From contig JACEFZ010021371.1 of NCBI GenBank assembly GCA_014155875.1, positions 196,501 to 260,500 of the forward strand: DNA of 64,000 bases, read 5' to 3'. The notes under the pieces were generated by a model that worked only from the letters and a program-made list of their open reading frames with translations, ran no database searches and was not told the origin of the DNA. Position numbers and translations under genes: made by a program. This DNA is from Cepaea nemoralis. Lineage: Eukaryota > Mollusca > Gastropoda > Stylommatophora > Helicidae. Positions 22,801 to 34,031 of the stretch are shown here, piece by piece. How positions within the stretch are numbered: position 1 is the stretch's first letter; each line of letters starts with the position of its first letter.

Positions 22801-24202
22801 GATCCAAACTTGTGACTGCAGAGTTTGCCCTATTTCGAAGCTCATGTTAAATATACCAAACAGTGTTGGTATTAAATATAAAAACAATGCATTGAGAGAA
22901 TCAGTAGTTATCTGTTTACAATTGCAACATTTCAGGCCAAAGTTCAAGAATCATGTAATGAGCTGAACCACTGTCCTTGATAAACCAAAAAAGCCTTAAA
23001 GAAGATGCAATAATGCATAAGTCATTGTTAGGTACCAAAATGTAAAAAATAAATAAAAGCAGCTTCATTTTTATGTGTACCAGTAAATATGTCTCCCCTT
23101 CCACCCCCTTCTTCCTCCTCCACCACTTCCTTTTCCTCCGCCTGTCCAAAGTTTATTTTATTGGATATTATGTATGTTGTGTCTGAATAGCTACAAACAT
23201 CTTTACATCTAATGTATGTAAGTCTACAATCAGTCATGTGTATGCAAATGCCACTAGCATGTCAGTGGTCCCAATATTAACACAGTTGATAGTACAGTAG
23301 CTGTCTAAGGAAACATTAGCAACAATGAAACAATTTCTTGCTAAAAATCTTTGCTCTTGCTGTAAATTTGTGCAAAAGGCTTGTGTTCATTAGTTTGTAA
23401 ATACTTTGAGTTGTTTATGTCTGGTTGTTGTATATGCCACAGTTGCCACATGTAACAATACAAGCAGTGCTGGGAAGTAAATGACACTCACTAGTATACT
23501 TTAATAACGTACATCATATGTGAAGTGAAACATTAAATGTCTCAGAACGATGTGTTTCAATTGAGCTTCTTGTGTTTATGTTTTCCAGCTTCAAGCCATA
23601 TAAAATCTGCATATCTTCACAATGTTTGCATTTAATTATGTAATTTAAATATTATCCTTATAAGAGAATTGTGATTTTTTTAATACAATAAATCTTTTAA
23701 AAAACGTAAAGTAGTTCATTTGTATTTTATTTTAACTATCACTTTTAAAAATCCCTTCACAGTGCAGCAACTGTCATACTTCTTTATTTTAAACAAAAAA
23801 CGGCTATACTTTTTCTTCTATAACAACTTTCAAAAGTGCCAGATCAGATTTTAAAATTCATGATTCTTTGCAATAAAATACACCAAGTGAATTCATTATG
23901 ACGTTCCAGCTTTGATAGGAAGATAAATGTTCTCCAGCATTGCATCATGGTTCCGAGTCTATGTATTTCATATTTTCTGAACTTCTGGAAAATGGTTAAA
24001 GATGATTTCAAGCTGTTCACACACATCACTACACTGAATCAAATTGGCAAAGACCATGCTTTGCCAAATGCTTCATTTCACAACATATAAAATGGGGCAA
24101 TGAAAATGATTGTACTTGTCAAAAATATCATCACTTTGATTCCAGATAGTTATACCTTTCAAATGATTTACTTATTGTCAGGTTAAGTTTTTAAGTTTGT
24201 TT
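22801..24202. other. AT-rich intergenic DNA
   Basis: No element ends, tandem repeats or domain-bearing ORFs seen. A C-rich patch at 23095-23140 lies in otherwise AT-rich sequence. Confidence 0.45.
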
Positions 24203-24293
24203 ATCTCCTTTACAGGACGTTGCAGTCAACCCCAGCATTTTTTGCTGCCTGAGATTTCTTGGCTATTTTACGCTCAGTAGTTTGCCATTGCTG
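24203..24293 (-). mobile_element. SINE tail fragment, reverse
   Basis: Reverse complement of the shared SINE-A/B body: ctttacaggacgttgcagtc, ttgctgcctgagatttcttg and gctcagtagtttgccattgc. It abuts a forward SINE-B. Confidence 0.75.
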
Positions 24294-24532
24294 ATCTCCC
24301 TGACAAATGGGTTAATGACTTTCTCTGTAATCCTGTATATCTATGTGAGGAAGACAGCTGCAAGAGATTTAGCTGCGGATCGTGTCACATTGGTTACTTA
24401 CGGGGTATGTGAGCCGGTCGCTCAGAAAGCAATGGCAAACTATTGAGCGTAATCTTACCAAGAACATTGACAACAGCTGAAAAATGCTGGTGTTGACTGC
24501 AACGTCCTGTAAGGGATATGCAACTTTAAAAA
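24294..24532 (+). mobile_element. SINE-B copy, forward
   Basis: Head opposite to the fragment before it: gggttaatgactttctctgt. Then the middle ggttacttacggggtatgtg and body gccggtcgctcagaaagcaa through gttgactgcaacgtcctg, ending ggatatgcaac. Confidence 0.78.
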
Positions 24533-24535
24533 AAA

Positions 24536-24656
24536 AGGTTTGCAATTTCTTTCTGAATGACTGAACACCAACACAAGGTGATCTGCTGTAAAAATCGCCC
24601 ACAGCTGTGTTTTGAACGCGGTATGCTTCTGTAATCCTTTCACTACAGAGCCGGCT
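24536..24656 (-). mobile_element. SINE-A head fragment, reverse
   Basis: Reverse complement of the SINE-A head (ccggctctgtagtgaaagga, then ggtgttcagtcattcagaaa), preceded by a run of A. The tail half is missing. Confidence 0.72.
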
Positions 24657-24814
24657 AATTAAGCATAAACATAAAATAGAACACAAAAAACACTATGACA
24701 CAGCTCTATTCGTAAGGATATTTTTCTCAATTTTGTTGTAAATTTGTTTATTTTGATTTAGTTGCAGTTGCTGTTGTCAAAACAAAGTGTATTTTTTTTA
24801 ATCTGAGGATTAGG

Positions 24815-25045
24815 AAGGGCTCAACGGCAAATGGGTTACGGATAAAATTTGCAATCCCGCATACTGCGTTCAAAACAGAGCATGCGGGCGATTTGGAAGC
24901 AGACTGCCCTGCCCTGGTTTCATACAGGTATGAATGACGGTTGTTCAGAAAGCAATGGCAGACTACCGAACATTAATTTGCTAAGAAATCACTAACAACC
25001 AACAAAGGCTGGCATTGACTGTGACGTCATGTAATGAATATGCAA
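24815..25045 (+). mobile_element. SINE-A copy, forward
   Basis: Head ggctcaacggcaaatgggtt, middle gcgggcgatttggaagcaga, body ggttgttcagaaagcaatgg through ggcattgactgtgacgtc. Diverged. Confidence 0.75.
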
Positions 25046-25810
25046 GAAAATAACTAATTGGGAAGGGAAGAAGGTAGTTTCAAGTTTCACTGAAGTGGCA
25101 AATCTGTTGTTGACAGATGTTCACATTTGCTTTTACAGTAATGCTCAAATCTAAGCACTGTTGAATGTCATACTGTTTGTTCATGGTACACCACACTGTT
25201 GCTTTGGCCTTTAACAGCCTGAATACAGCATGAATTCTCATCTGAAAAATGAACTGAATAAATGATAGTAAATGATGATACTAAACATTTGTATGTATAC
25301 ATTCTTTAAAATAAACAATAGTTTAAAATCCTCTGTTTCATAAGAATCGTCTTGTTTATTTTCCTCCATGTTTATTTCACTCAAGTCTTCACAAGAATAA
25401 TATTTAAACATCTAACCTGTGGAGTAATATTCTGTCTTTCTTGCTGTCCTTATTTATAAATGACTTCATGAAATCTCATAAGTATGAGTTATCAAAACCA
25501 ATGATTTCCCATTATTGTTGAGGAGACAGCCATGCTCTAGTCATCTATGGGATTGCAACAACAGTTTGTTATTTCTGTAGCTGGAATTATTGCAGAGAAA
25601 TACATTGTACCCCCCAAAAAGAACATTAGTTTTGTCTCTATCCAGTACAGTATACCACTTTATTGAGTCAAACTTTTCACCTCTTCCTTGAACATTTAAA
25701 AACTGTAACTAAAGAACACAGAGGATGGCAGAAGTGAAACAGAAGTCAAAAAGAGAATAGGAATGACCAAAAATGCTTTCAACAACATGACATTAGTATT
25801 AACATCTAGA
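25046..25810. other. AT-rich, nothing recognised
   Basis: No supported features. Confidence 0.45.
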
Positions 25811-25975
25811 GAATTTAGTTTAGTCGACGGATCAACATCAAGGCATATGGAGCTCAATTCTACTCCTAACTCAAGCCTGAGTCTGGAGAATCTCAGCTCA
25901 ATGCATGAACTCCATAGCACCGGCGAGGATCCTGAAATACTATGGGTAGATTTTTAACTCGAAATTTTGCCTAAC
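25811..25975 (-). mobile_element. SINE-C 3' fragment
   Basis: Matches the tail half of 19883-20277: tttagtttagtcgacggatc, gagaatctcagctca and gatcctgaaatact. The tRNA-like head is missing. Confidence 0.75.
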
Positions 25976-26124
25976 AATGCATTATAAATTAGAATTGTTA
26001 AATGATATGTATATTCAACACTACTATATGGTGCGGAAGTCTGGACATTAAACAAGCAATTAGAAAGTTTAATAGAGACCCTGGAGATGAAGATATACAG
26101 AAGAATATGTCGTATTCCATGGGA
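25976..26124 (+). pseudogene. RTE-like LINE, left half of a split copy
   Basis: Plus-strand frame LLYGAEVWTLNKQLESLIET, then YRRICRIPWEQ, the LINE RT C-terminal region. It stops at the TSD of the 5.2-kb insertion. The frame resumes at 31353 (TNTEVLRKLGMTRKLMKEI), showing that the two parts were one coding sequence. Confidence 0.8.
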
Positions 26125-26168
26125 ACAAAAACTTCTTCTTCTTTCTTTCACTTGAAATATGTCTATAA

Positions 26169-26719
26169 TTACAATGTTGTCTCTTGTATGAATTTAACTG
26201 TCTTTTTTAGTTCACTCAGCAGTCCATAGAGTTTATCTTCCACTGTTGTCTCTCTAGGCCAGAAGGTTTGCCTAGATATGTTGTATTTTTGGCAGTCTTG
26301 GAGTATGTGCTCTGCTGTCTGTGATGCCAATCCACATGTGCACATGGCTGATTCACCAATCTTAAATTTTGTATACATGTGGTTGCATAACCTATTGTGT
26401 CCTGTTCTGAGGCGCAGAATAATGACTTGTTCTGATCTGTCCATAATGTGGTAGTCATCTTGAGCAGGTTTTGGTGGCTTTCTGACTGATTTGATCATTC
26501 TTTTCTTTTGGTGGTATGTAATGGGTAGATCAGGTTGTTCTTCTGTTGCTCCTTAGTCAGTCGATCAGCTCTGTCGTTTCCGGGTATTCTACAGTGGGAT
26601 GGTATCCACTGTATGGTGACCTTATGCTGACTGCTAAGTTCAGAAAGTAGTGTCCTTAGTACTGGAAATTTCCCAGACAGGAGCGCCTCGAGTACTGATT
26701 TTGCATCTGTCAATAGCAC
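26169..26719 (-). pseudogene. I-like LINE RNase H and C-terminal zinc block
   Basis: Two overlapping minus-strand frames. 26719-26495 reads LLTDAKSVLEALLSGKFPVL and IQWIPSHCRIPGNDRADRLT, the second half of an RNase H domain. 26498-26169 reads LRTGHNRLCNHMYTKF and CTCGLASQTAEHILQDC, a terminal Cys/His block typical of I/Jockey-type elements. An RNase H after the RT is the reason for placing this LINE in the I-like group. The frame change between them marks it as inactive. Confidence 0.85.
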
Positions 26720-27237
26720 AACAGGTTGTGTACCATGGCTGGTATTTAGTAATTCTCTGTTGCTATCTTGATTGCCTTAATTTCAGCATCATAGTTATGG
26801 CAGTATTTTCCTGTTGGTACTCTGGCCATGTCCCTAGTATTATTTGGGTATTCTATATGTTCATCTATCCATGGAGTTTGCTCTGGAATAGTTTTCAGGG
26901 GGATACCAACTGTGGGCAGATCGGTGGTTTCTCTGCAGAGTCATTTGGCCTGGTGGATAAAACTGCTTCTTTACAACTGTCTAATAGCTAAGTTTTACAA
27001 TCTGTTCTTCATAGGGTGGCCTAGCAAGCTGAAGAACTTTTCTGCTTGTATTAGCGTTTGTGTATCTCTGCGCTCTCTCAGTGCTTGTGTCCTCACCATC
27101 TTCTTCATCTCCACTAAAGGGGTTGATCTCATCCCTCCTGTGGTGACTCTAAGAGCTTCATTTTGCACTGTGTCCAGCTCTTGTAATGTGGTTTTTGATA
27201 CTGAACACAATGCGGTTGGCCCGTATTCCAGGTGTGG

Positions 27238-27696
27238 TCATATGCTCTGTTGATAAACTTTGCTAAGTATTTTCCCACTGGCTCCCCATGTGGTTCCACT
27301 TAGTTTTCTCAGGATGGCTATTTTCCTTCTGGCTTTCGCTACTGCTTTGTTGATGTGCTTTCTCCATGTCAGCCTGCCATAAAATGTTACTCCAAGGTAT
27401 GTTGGTTCTTTATCTTCTCTAATGGGTATTCCATTTATCTGGATGATCCCTGCCTTTTGTTTTGGAGAGAGGGTAAATAGAGTGGTGCTGCACTTGTCAG
27501 TATTTATGATGACACACCATCTATTTGCCCATGCTAAAAATGCATCTACAGCTCTTTCTAGTGATCTGGTGGCCATTGATGCATGTTCATTTGTGCTCCA
27601 TAGAACCAGGTCATCAGCGTATATTGCCACTTTAATTCCATGTGGTAGATTAGCAACAAGATCATTGATGAAGATTAGAAAACATGTGGGGGTCAA
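27238..27696 (-). pseudogene. I-like LINE reverse transcriptase, palm and thumb
   Basis: A 152-codon frame continuing the RT. LTPTCFLIFINDL is the residue of the PQGGVLSP motif. The catalytic AIYADDLVLWST box lies at about 27600-27625, followed by NTDKCSTTLF and EPTYLGVTFYGRLTWRKHI. Both YADD aspartates are present. A further frame at 26995-27210 (LDTVQNEALRVTTGGMRSTP) carries the connection to RNase H. Confidence 0.88.
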
Positions 27697-27771
27697 GACT
27701 CTGCCGTGACGCAGTAGTACTTTATTGCTCTCGAGTCTGTCTATCTTTACTCAGGCTCTTCTGTTGTGAAA

Positions 27772-28890
27772 TTATGCTTTCACCCATTTGTACATTCTTC
27801 CATTCACTTTATAGTTTCTCAGTTTCTTTATCAGACCTTCTTTCCAGACTTTGTCAAAGGCTTTCTTCAGATCTATCCATGCAGCCAGCACCAGCTTCTT
27901 CTCTTGGAATGCATCCTCAATTTCTTGAGAGAGGTAGATTGTCTGATCTTCCTTAGAGTAGCACTGCCTAAAGCCAGCCTGCTGTGGCACGAGGATGTTT
28001 TTACTTTCAATGTACCACTGCAGTCTGTGATTGATGATGCGCTCCAGTGTTTTGCAGAGACAGCTGGTGAGGCTAATTGGTCTGTAGCTAGAGGCAATGG
28101 AACTATCTTTCCCTGATTTTAGGAGGGGTATCATAATTGCTTCTCTCCAGGCTTTTGGAACACTGCCTAAGGTCCAGCTGTTAGTGAAGATCTGCAACAG
28201 CTTTGCTTTGGCCTCTGTTCCTAGGTTCCTGATCATTTCATTGGAGATACCATCAGCTCCTGGTGACTTTCTCATTTTCAGTTTTGATATGGCTAGCTCC
28301 AGTTCGCTGATTGTGATGGGTGCCTCCAGAATCTCATGTACTATTTCCTTCTGTCCTGTATGTTGCATTTTCTCTTGAATCTCTTGTTGTTTCTCTGGAC
28401 TGATTTTGATATTGTTATCTTGTGCGAATGAGTCCGCAAAATGGTCAGCTGCTTGCTTTCTTGTTAAGATGTTTCCATCTTTATGTAGTGCAATTTTTGA
28501 GTTTCTCCCTGTGCCCTCATCGTTAAGTTGTTTTATTAGCTTCCACAATTTCCTTGTGTCTCTTTCAAAGTTCAGAGACTCTGTTTTTTCCTGCCAGCTT
28601 TTCCGTCTAGCCTGCAGTTTGGCCCTTTGAAATTTGGCTTTTGCATGCTGGAATTTATTGTGGTGCTCTTGGCTGGGTGTGGCCTCTGCTTGCTTTCTAC
28701 ATACTTCCACATCATTATGCAACTGTTCCAGTTCACTACTCCAGTAGGGTTTATATTGTTTACGGGCTCCTCTTGGTACTGTTTCTCGCGCTGCCTGTAG
28801 TATGCATTTCCCAAACTCTTCAACTACTTTATTTATGTCTTTCTCAGTGTTCAGGTTTCTAACCAGTATGCTGGTGCGATTCTTGTACAT
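27772..28890 (-). pseudogene. I-like LINE reverse transcriptase, N-terminal part
   Basis: A 372-codon open frame. It starts with a linker rich in charged residues (YKPYWSSELEQLHNDVEV) and then enters the RT fingers: KMRKSPGADGISNEMI, WREAIMIPLLKSGKD, SSYRPISLTSCLCKTLERII, QAGFRQCYSKEDQ and AAWIDLKKAFDKVWKEGL. The last holds the first catalytic aspartate. The frame ends at KWVKA where a small deletion removes most of the PQGGVL motif. The rest of the RT continues in another frame at 27238-27696. Confidence 0.9.
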
Positions 28891-29073
28891 TGCCCAGTCT
28901 GCTTTCTTGTAGTTCCACCTCGAGAAGGTGCTGCTTTCACTTACAAGCTAATTTTCTACAGTTAGAAAGACTGGTCGATGGTCACTGCCACCTAGTTGTT
29001 TCCCAACAATTCGTGTAATGTTCCACTCCAGGTCTGGTGAATGAAAAGCCAAGTCAGGTGTAGTTGTAGAGTG

Positions 29074-29641
29074 TCATGATCTCGAGTAGAAAGTATGTGG
29101 GTCGGACGGCTTGTTAACCAAGATGAATCTATTCTCATCCTGCCAGTCTTCCAGTCTCTCTCCTCTCTGGTCCATGTGATCATAGCCCCAACTCTGCGAG
29201 TGGCTGTTGAAATCGCCACACACAATCATTTTTTCTGTTAATGGTAGTGTGTCCAGTGCCTGTGGGCGGTCACTTGGACAGTAGTAATTGATCAGATGTA
29301 GGTCTGTATAGCCTGTTTTAAGTTTAAGTGTCTGATACTCAGCCCCTTCCATATAGACTTCGATTTGGGAAGCAGTGATGTTATTTTTTTACAAGGGTAA
29401 GTATCCCACCTTTTCGCCTGTCCTTTCGGTCAGATCGGTAACACTGGTAGCCTCTGATTGTGAAGGCTATATTTTCGTTGAGGTGAGTTTCTTGCAAGCA
29501 ACATATGCTTACTTTTTCTTTGTCCAGGATTTTTTCTAATTCTACTTTTTTGTTGCTGACTCCCTTCGCATTCCAGTGCATTATTTTAAAGTCTTTGTTT
29601 AGTATGGCCAGCTGTTCTATTCTCATGTCCACTGGCTCCAC
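29074..29641 (-). pseudogene. I-like LINE endonuclease domain (inner copy)
   Basis: AP-type endonuclease of the LINE, which nicks the genomic target. It is split over two frames. The first reads KIMHWNAKGVSNKKVELEKI, then CCLQETHL (metal-binding glutamate) and YRSDRKDRRKGGI. After a frameshift near 29360-29380 the second reads YTDLHLINYYCPSD and VCGDFNSHSQSWGYD, the conserved GDFNxH active-site strand. Nothing after DPHTFYS is open. An intact domain of this class is about 230 residues, and both halves are recognisable here. Inactive through the frameshift. Confidence 0.85.
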
Positions 29642-30559
29642 AGGTCATCTGAGAAGGACCTCCAGTAGTTGGGGTTGGATCCTTTCGAGACATAGGGCCC
29701 GGCACTGCACCTGCCTGGGGGTCCAAAGCAGGGCGAGCACCATAACTTTTAGCAGCAGTCGACATATTCCATTTTGCGTAATTGGGTGGCATCCTGATTT
29801 CTGTGGTGCGCCTCCTGGCTGGTTGCCTCCGTCTTCAGCACCTTTCCTTTGCTAGAGCAGACTGTGGTCTTACTCGAGTTTAGATGTGTACACACGCACA
29901 CACGTGTCTGCACATGCATGTATGTGTATACACATCTAAAGCACACTGGTTATTTTCCGGCGCCAGATACTCGCCGTCGCCCCTTCTCCTGTTAGTTAAA
30001 ACAGTTCCGCCACGTGAAGGCCAAGAGTTGGACTTTTGCTGCATAAGTTATGTATTCACGAGCTATTGGGGTATTTAAGCAATGTTGGGCGCTCACCCCA
30101 ACACTGCGCCCCGGCTACATACAGCAACATTTGGAACCAGCTGTTAGTATGAAATAACAAGTAAATGATTGGTAATATTATTGTTTCAACACTAATTAGA
30201 CGTGCAATCAACCATTGCAGGCATTGATGTCTATGAGTACTCTATGGTGGAATCTTCAAGTGTTTGAATACTTTATGTCTCCGACAGTCAAACACCCCAT
30301 TTTAACATCCATTTCTATCTCTGGACACAATTTCGACCGCTAGTTTATGATTATGTTAAACAATTCTATTGGTAAAGTGATGTTTCTATATATTTATCCA
30401 ACTTAGCACATGTGGGGTTATCATTAATTATTTGACTATTAACCTTAGGGTCCCCATACTACCACAGCACATCAGTTTAAGAAAAATTCTAATCGTAATG
30501 TAATATCTGTAATTATTCTTTTCTCCTTATGGATAAATGTGATGCTTTCAGCATGCTTT

Positions 30560-31344
30560 CCATGTCAACTTCAATTTGAGAAGCAGTGATGTTATTTTTT
30601 ACAAGGATCAGTTTCCCACCCTTTCGCCTGTCCTTTCCGTCAGATCGGTAACACTGGTAGCCTCTGATTTTGAGGGCTATATTTTCGCTGAGGTGAGTTT
30701 CTTGCAAGCAACATACGCTTACTTTTTCTTGGTCCAAGATGTTTTCTAGTTCTATTTTTTTTTTTTTTTTGTTGCTGACTCCCTCTGTATTCCAGTGCAT
30801 TATTTTTAGTCTGCTTGGTATGACCAGACACTCTATTCTCAGGTCCCCTGGCTCAACAGGACAGTTGAGAAGAACCTCCAGTAGTTGTGGTTGGACCGTT
30901 TCAAGGCATATGGCCTGGCACTGTACCTGCCTGGGGGTCCAAAAGCAGAGCAAGAATCATAACATTTAACAGTAGTCGACATATTTCATGGCGTGATTGT
31001 GTGGCATCCTGATTTCTGTCGTGCGCCTCCTTGCTGGTTACCTCTGTCTTCAGCACCTTTCCTTTGCTTGAGCGGACTGTAGTCTTACTCGAGTTTTTAG
31101 GCACGCACACACGTGTCTGCGCATGCATGTACGTGCATACACATCTAGAGCGTTCTGGTTATTTCGCGGTGCCAGTGACTTGCCGCCGCCCCTTCTCCTG
31201 TTAAAACGGGTCCGCCACGAGAAAGCCAGGAGTTGCCTTTTGCTGCAGCGGTAATGAATGTATGAGCCATTTGGGGTATTTATGCAAGGTTCGGCCATCA
31301 CCCCCACCCCGTCCCCGGCTACATAACAGAAACATTTGGGACCC
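30560..31344 (-). mobile_element. outer I-like LINE copy: 5' UTR and endonuclease start only
   Basis: On the minus strand it runs from the 5' end at 31344 to the early endonuclease (KIMHWNTEGVSNKK, CCLQETHLSENIAL, DGKDRRKGGKLILV). It then stops at about 30560, at the same point in the protein where the inner copy has its frameshift (NNITASQIEV). The 3' three quarters of the element are absent, the reverse of the usual 5' truncation. A run of T (30757-30770) adds lysines. Confidence 0.82.
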
Positions 31345-31352
31345 ACAAAAAC

Positions 31353-31660
31353 AAACAAATACAGAGGTTCTAAGAAAACTGGGAATGACAAGAAAGTTGA
31401 TGAAAGAAATAAAAAAAAAAAAAAAACAGCAAATGAAATAGTATTTCGTCTACGTTAAAAGACATAACATTCTTATAATACCACACTGGAGGGTAAGGTT
31501 GAAGGCATGCGAGCAGGATGTAGATGGCGCTACAAGTGGGTAAGTGGGAAAATAACATCAAGAGATGGACGAACAGCAATCTGACAGAGAGCTAGACAGT
31601 GTTGGAGATTCATTGCTGCCAACCTTAATTGTGGAGACGGTACCTGATTGATTGATTGAA
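31353..31660 (+). pseudogene. RTE-like LINE, right half of the split copy
   Basis: Continues the frame from 26124: TNTEVLRKLGMTRKLMKEI, then a decayed region. It ends with a TGAT-repeat tail at 31646-31659. With 25976-26124 it forms one 5'-truncated LINE that was the target of the 5.2-kb insertion. Confidence 0.78.
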
Positions 31661-32156
31661 CTAAAGAACACAAGCTGAGACTATTGAGTCATAGAAACCT
31701 AACAGGATTGTATACAATTGCCTTGGAAATGTCTGCCACTTTGATTGACATTGAAACTTTCTATGCCAAATCTATGGGAGTAGTTGTATAAGGGGGGTTT
31801 GGGGCCACAGGGGTATGTGCCCCGAACGTCGGAGCCCATGGTAGCGCCGTAGCACCCAAACACGCATCTCAGCACATGTTTCATTAGGGCCTCGAACCCC
31901 TACCCCTCCCCCAAGGGGTCTGAGGCTAATGAGGGCGGGTAAGGCGTGCGTGGGTGTAGGGTGAAGGAGGAGCGTGTGGGACATGTTTAACCTAATACAG
32001 TATATCTATTAGAATGTATCAACCAAGATGGATGTAACCAATAAGAACAAGGGCTGCGACCGATTAATTTCAATTTAATAGTTAACTTTTGAAAAATTAA
32101 CGATTAATTAATAGTTAATTTAGATTAAAGCAAAACATTTATACTCACACTAGCTG
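31661..32156. other. spacer with a GC-rich patch
   Basis: 31790-31985 is markedly GC-rich (ggggtatgtgccccgaacgt, ctacccctcccccaaggggt) in an AT-rich setting. Ccccaagggg is palindromic. No ORF or element ends recognised. 32060-32110 is rich in taattaat. Confidence 0.5.
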
Positions 32157-32161
32157 ACCCG

Positions 32162-32832
32162 TGCCAAGCTGTAAGTCCGTCTTCATTCTGCTTTGCAATG
32201 TGTATGTAATCGAACTTACCAGCAGGGTATTCGCTTGCTATAAAGAAGTGACGAATAACAGTCAATGAACTAACGGTGAACTTTGAAAAATGAAGCAACG
32301 TCTGAGGTTAGAAAGCGAACACTGCTTTAATCCGGCAGCTGACAAAGTTACAATAACATCTTCTACTGTGCTATTCAGAAGGCCTGTTTTTTGCCAGGAC
32401 GGCATCTAAATATAAATGTACACTGTGATGAATTATTCGAACCTGTTCTAAGTTCGCCCTGTCGTTACTCTTCCATGCCTCTTCTTCTTTCGTTCATCCG
32501 GGCCGTCTTTGCTGTCACATTCATCCGATCATGTCTAGGGTCTGCCGGTCGTTCTTGGATCCATGGCGTTCCCAATATATACTTCTAGCTGTTATGAACT
32601 TGATAGCCAGTATTAGCTTGCCAACCATTCGATAGCCACACCAATTTGTTCCAGAATTCCAAAGCACGACCTTTCGTCTTGATCACCCCGCAACGTATGT
32701 TTTTGTTGTCAAGATTGCGTTGGTATGACGTTTCCCTTGTCAACTTGTATCCCTTAGTTTTTTCTGCACTTTTGTCTTCTAGACTTCTTCACATCCTTTC
32801 TGTGGCGTAATCTGGGCACCTGCTCTGTGGCA
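32162..32832 (-). repeat. Gypsy-type 1, 3' LTR
   Basis: 671 bp, TG...CA ends on the minus strand (tgccacagag ... cttggca). Differs from the other LTR by scattered substitutions and a few short indels (for example gaataacagtcaatg against gagtcaatg). Confidence 0.93.
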
Positions 32833-32849
32833 TTATGCCCCCCTCCTTT
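32833..32849 (-). promoter_or_regulatory. polypurine tract of Gypsy-type 1
   Basis: Minus strand aaaggaggggggcataa immediately before the 3' LTR, where plus-strand DNA synthesis of LTR elements is primed. Confidence 0.75.
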
Positions 32850-34031
32850 AAATGATGAAATCATTTATCTACCTCGCGATTACTAAATCCTGCCCAATAG
32901 CAGTGCCGACATCATGAGTCATATACAATTCTAAGCACGACGTTATGGCCCTCTATTAATTACCCACCAAACAGATAAAAAATATCATATGACGGGCACG
33001 CCCTCCAGTCTACAATCCCACGGTAGACGTCGTGTAGCCAGCCTATGGGAAGGCTGGACTAACTAATTATACCAATTAGTCCCTTACATGTCCATTTGGA
33101 CAAGTGTCCTCACTCTGGGTCAATACCCGGAGTTGGGGACGTGGGTAAACAATAGGTACCAAGTAGTCAATACCAGTTAACGCTCTATACATGTCGCTGA
33201 CTTATATATCCACAGGTGTGTTCATCGCATGTACTAGGCATATATAGGTGAGGTGTTCCGCCTTCTTTGTAGATATAGTGCAATCGTATGAACTCTGAGA
33301 TTTCTCTATCATTGACCTGTTGACCATCAACTGAATTTAACTTGTGTGTAATGCAATGGCGCTTCATCTCTATCTGTGGCTCGATCATACTGTAGCGTAC
33401 CCTTCTAAATAATATATCAGCATATGTTGACGCCGATAAATATAATACTCTAATTACAAACACTTATGAACTAATTAACCATCATAACGAACAAACGTAA
33501 ATATTCAATTATACTAAATTACTATTGCGAATACTCTCAATACCTATTTGTGTGCATGATAAATAATAATGATACTATAATGTATGTATCACTGATAACA
33601 TTAAATCACCATATATCACTGTTTATGATTTCATTAGTTCAATGTCAATATGGTGTCACTTCATAGTGTTAATATAATTACACCTAATCACATGTCATAA
33701 ATATCTATATATACTCAATCCTCGAATACTCGACTCTTGAAAGTTTGTAATCCAATCGGATCATCATCCCAGTATTCGACGTATGCATGCGGAAAATTAA
33801 TAGTTCCATAATGTCCCATCACATGTCACTTTCTCCTGTCTCTGCCAACAATGAAAAATAAAATATATGTATATCTCTGTCTAACACTATGTAACATAAT
33901 TTGTTGGTTGCTATGCAAATTGCTATCTAATCGAGTGCATCTGTGATATAATCTATCGCCTAAATACTCTATGAACGAATACAGATAAACCTTACGAAAC
34001 AGAAAATCAACTGTGTAAAAGGCCTATTGAT
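32850..34031 (-). other. 3' internal region of Gypsy-type 1, not decoded
   Basis: Lies where integrase would be expected but no HHCC or DDE motif is readable. Contains a 92-codon frame (33185-33463) without recognised domain. Presumed deleted or decayed. Confidence 0.4.

Larger units (their letters stand above)
26125..31352 (-). mobile_element. I-like LINE insertion with duplicated 5' region
   Basis: The block 26133-31344 (5,212 bp) is bounded by acaaaaac at 26125-26132 and 31345-31352, with a GAA-rich 3' tail at the left end (26133-26150). On the minus strand it holds two 5' ends of one family. The outer copy (31344 to about 30560) has the 5' UTR and the start of the endonuclease. About 420 bp of unrelated DNA follow (30139-30560). 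Then comes a near-complete inner copy (about 30138 to 26133) with endonuclease, RT and RNase H. Both 5' UTRs begin with a block ending in atgtagccgggg. Confidence 0.85.

Noticed and set aside
32480..32520. Third GAA-tailed SINE (cttcttctttcgttcatccg)
   Set aside because: The similarity is limited to about 20 bases. The sequence is part of the Gypsy LTR and is present at the same place in both LTRs.
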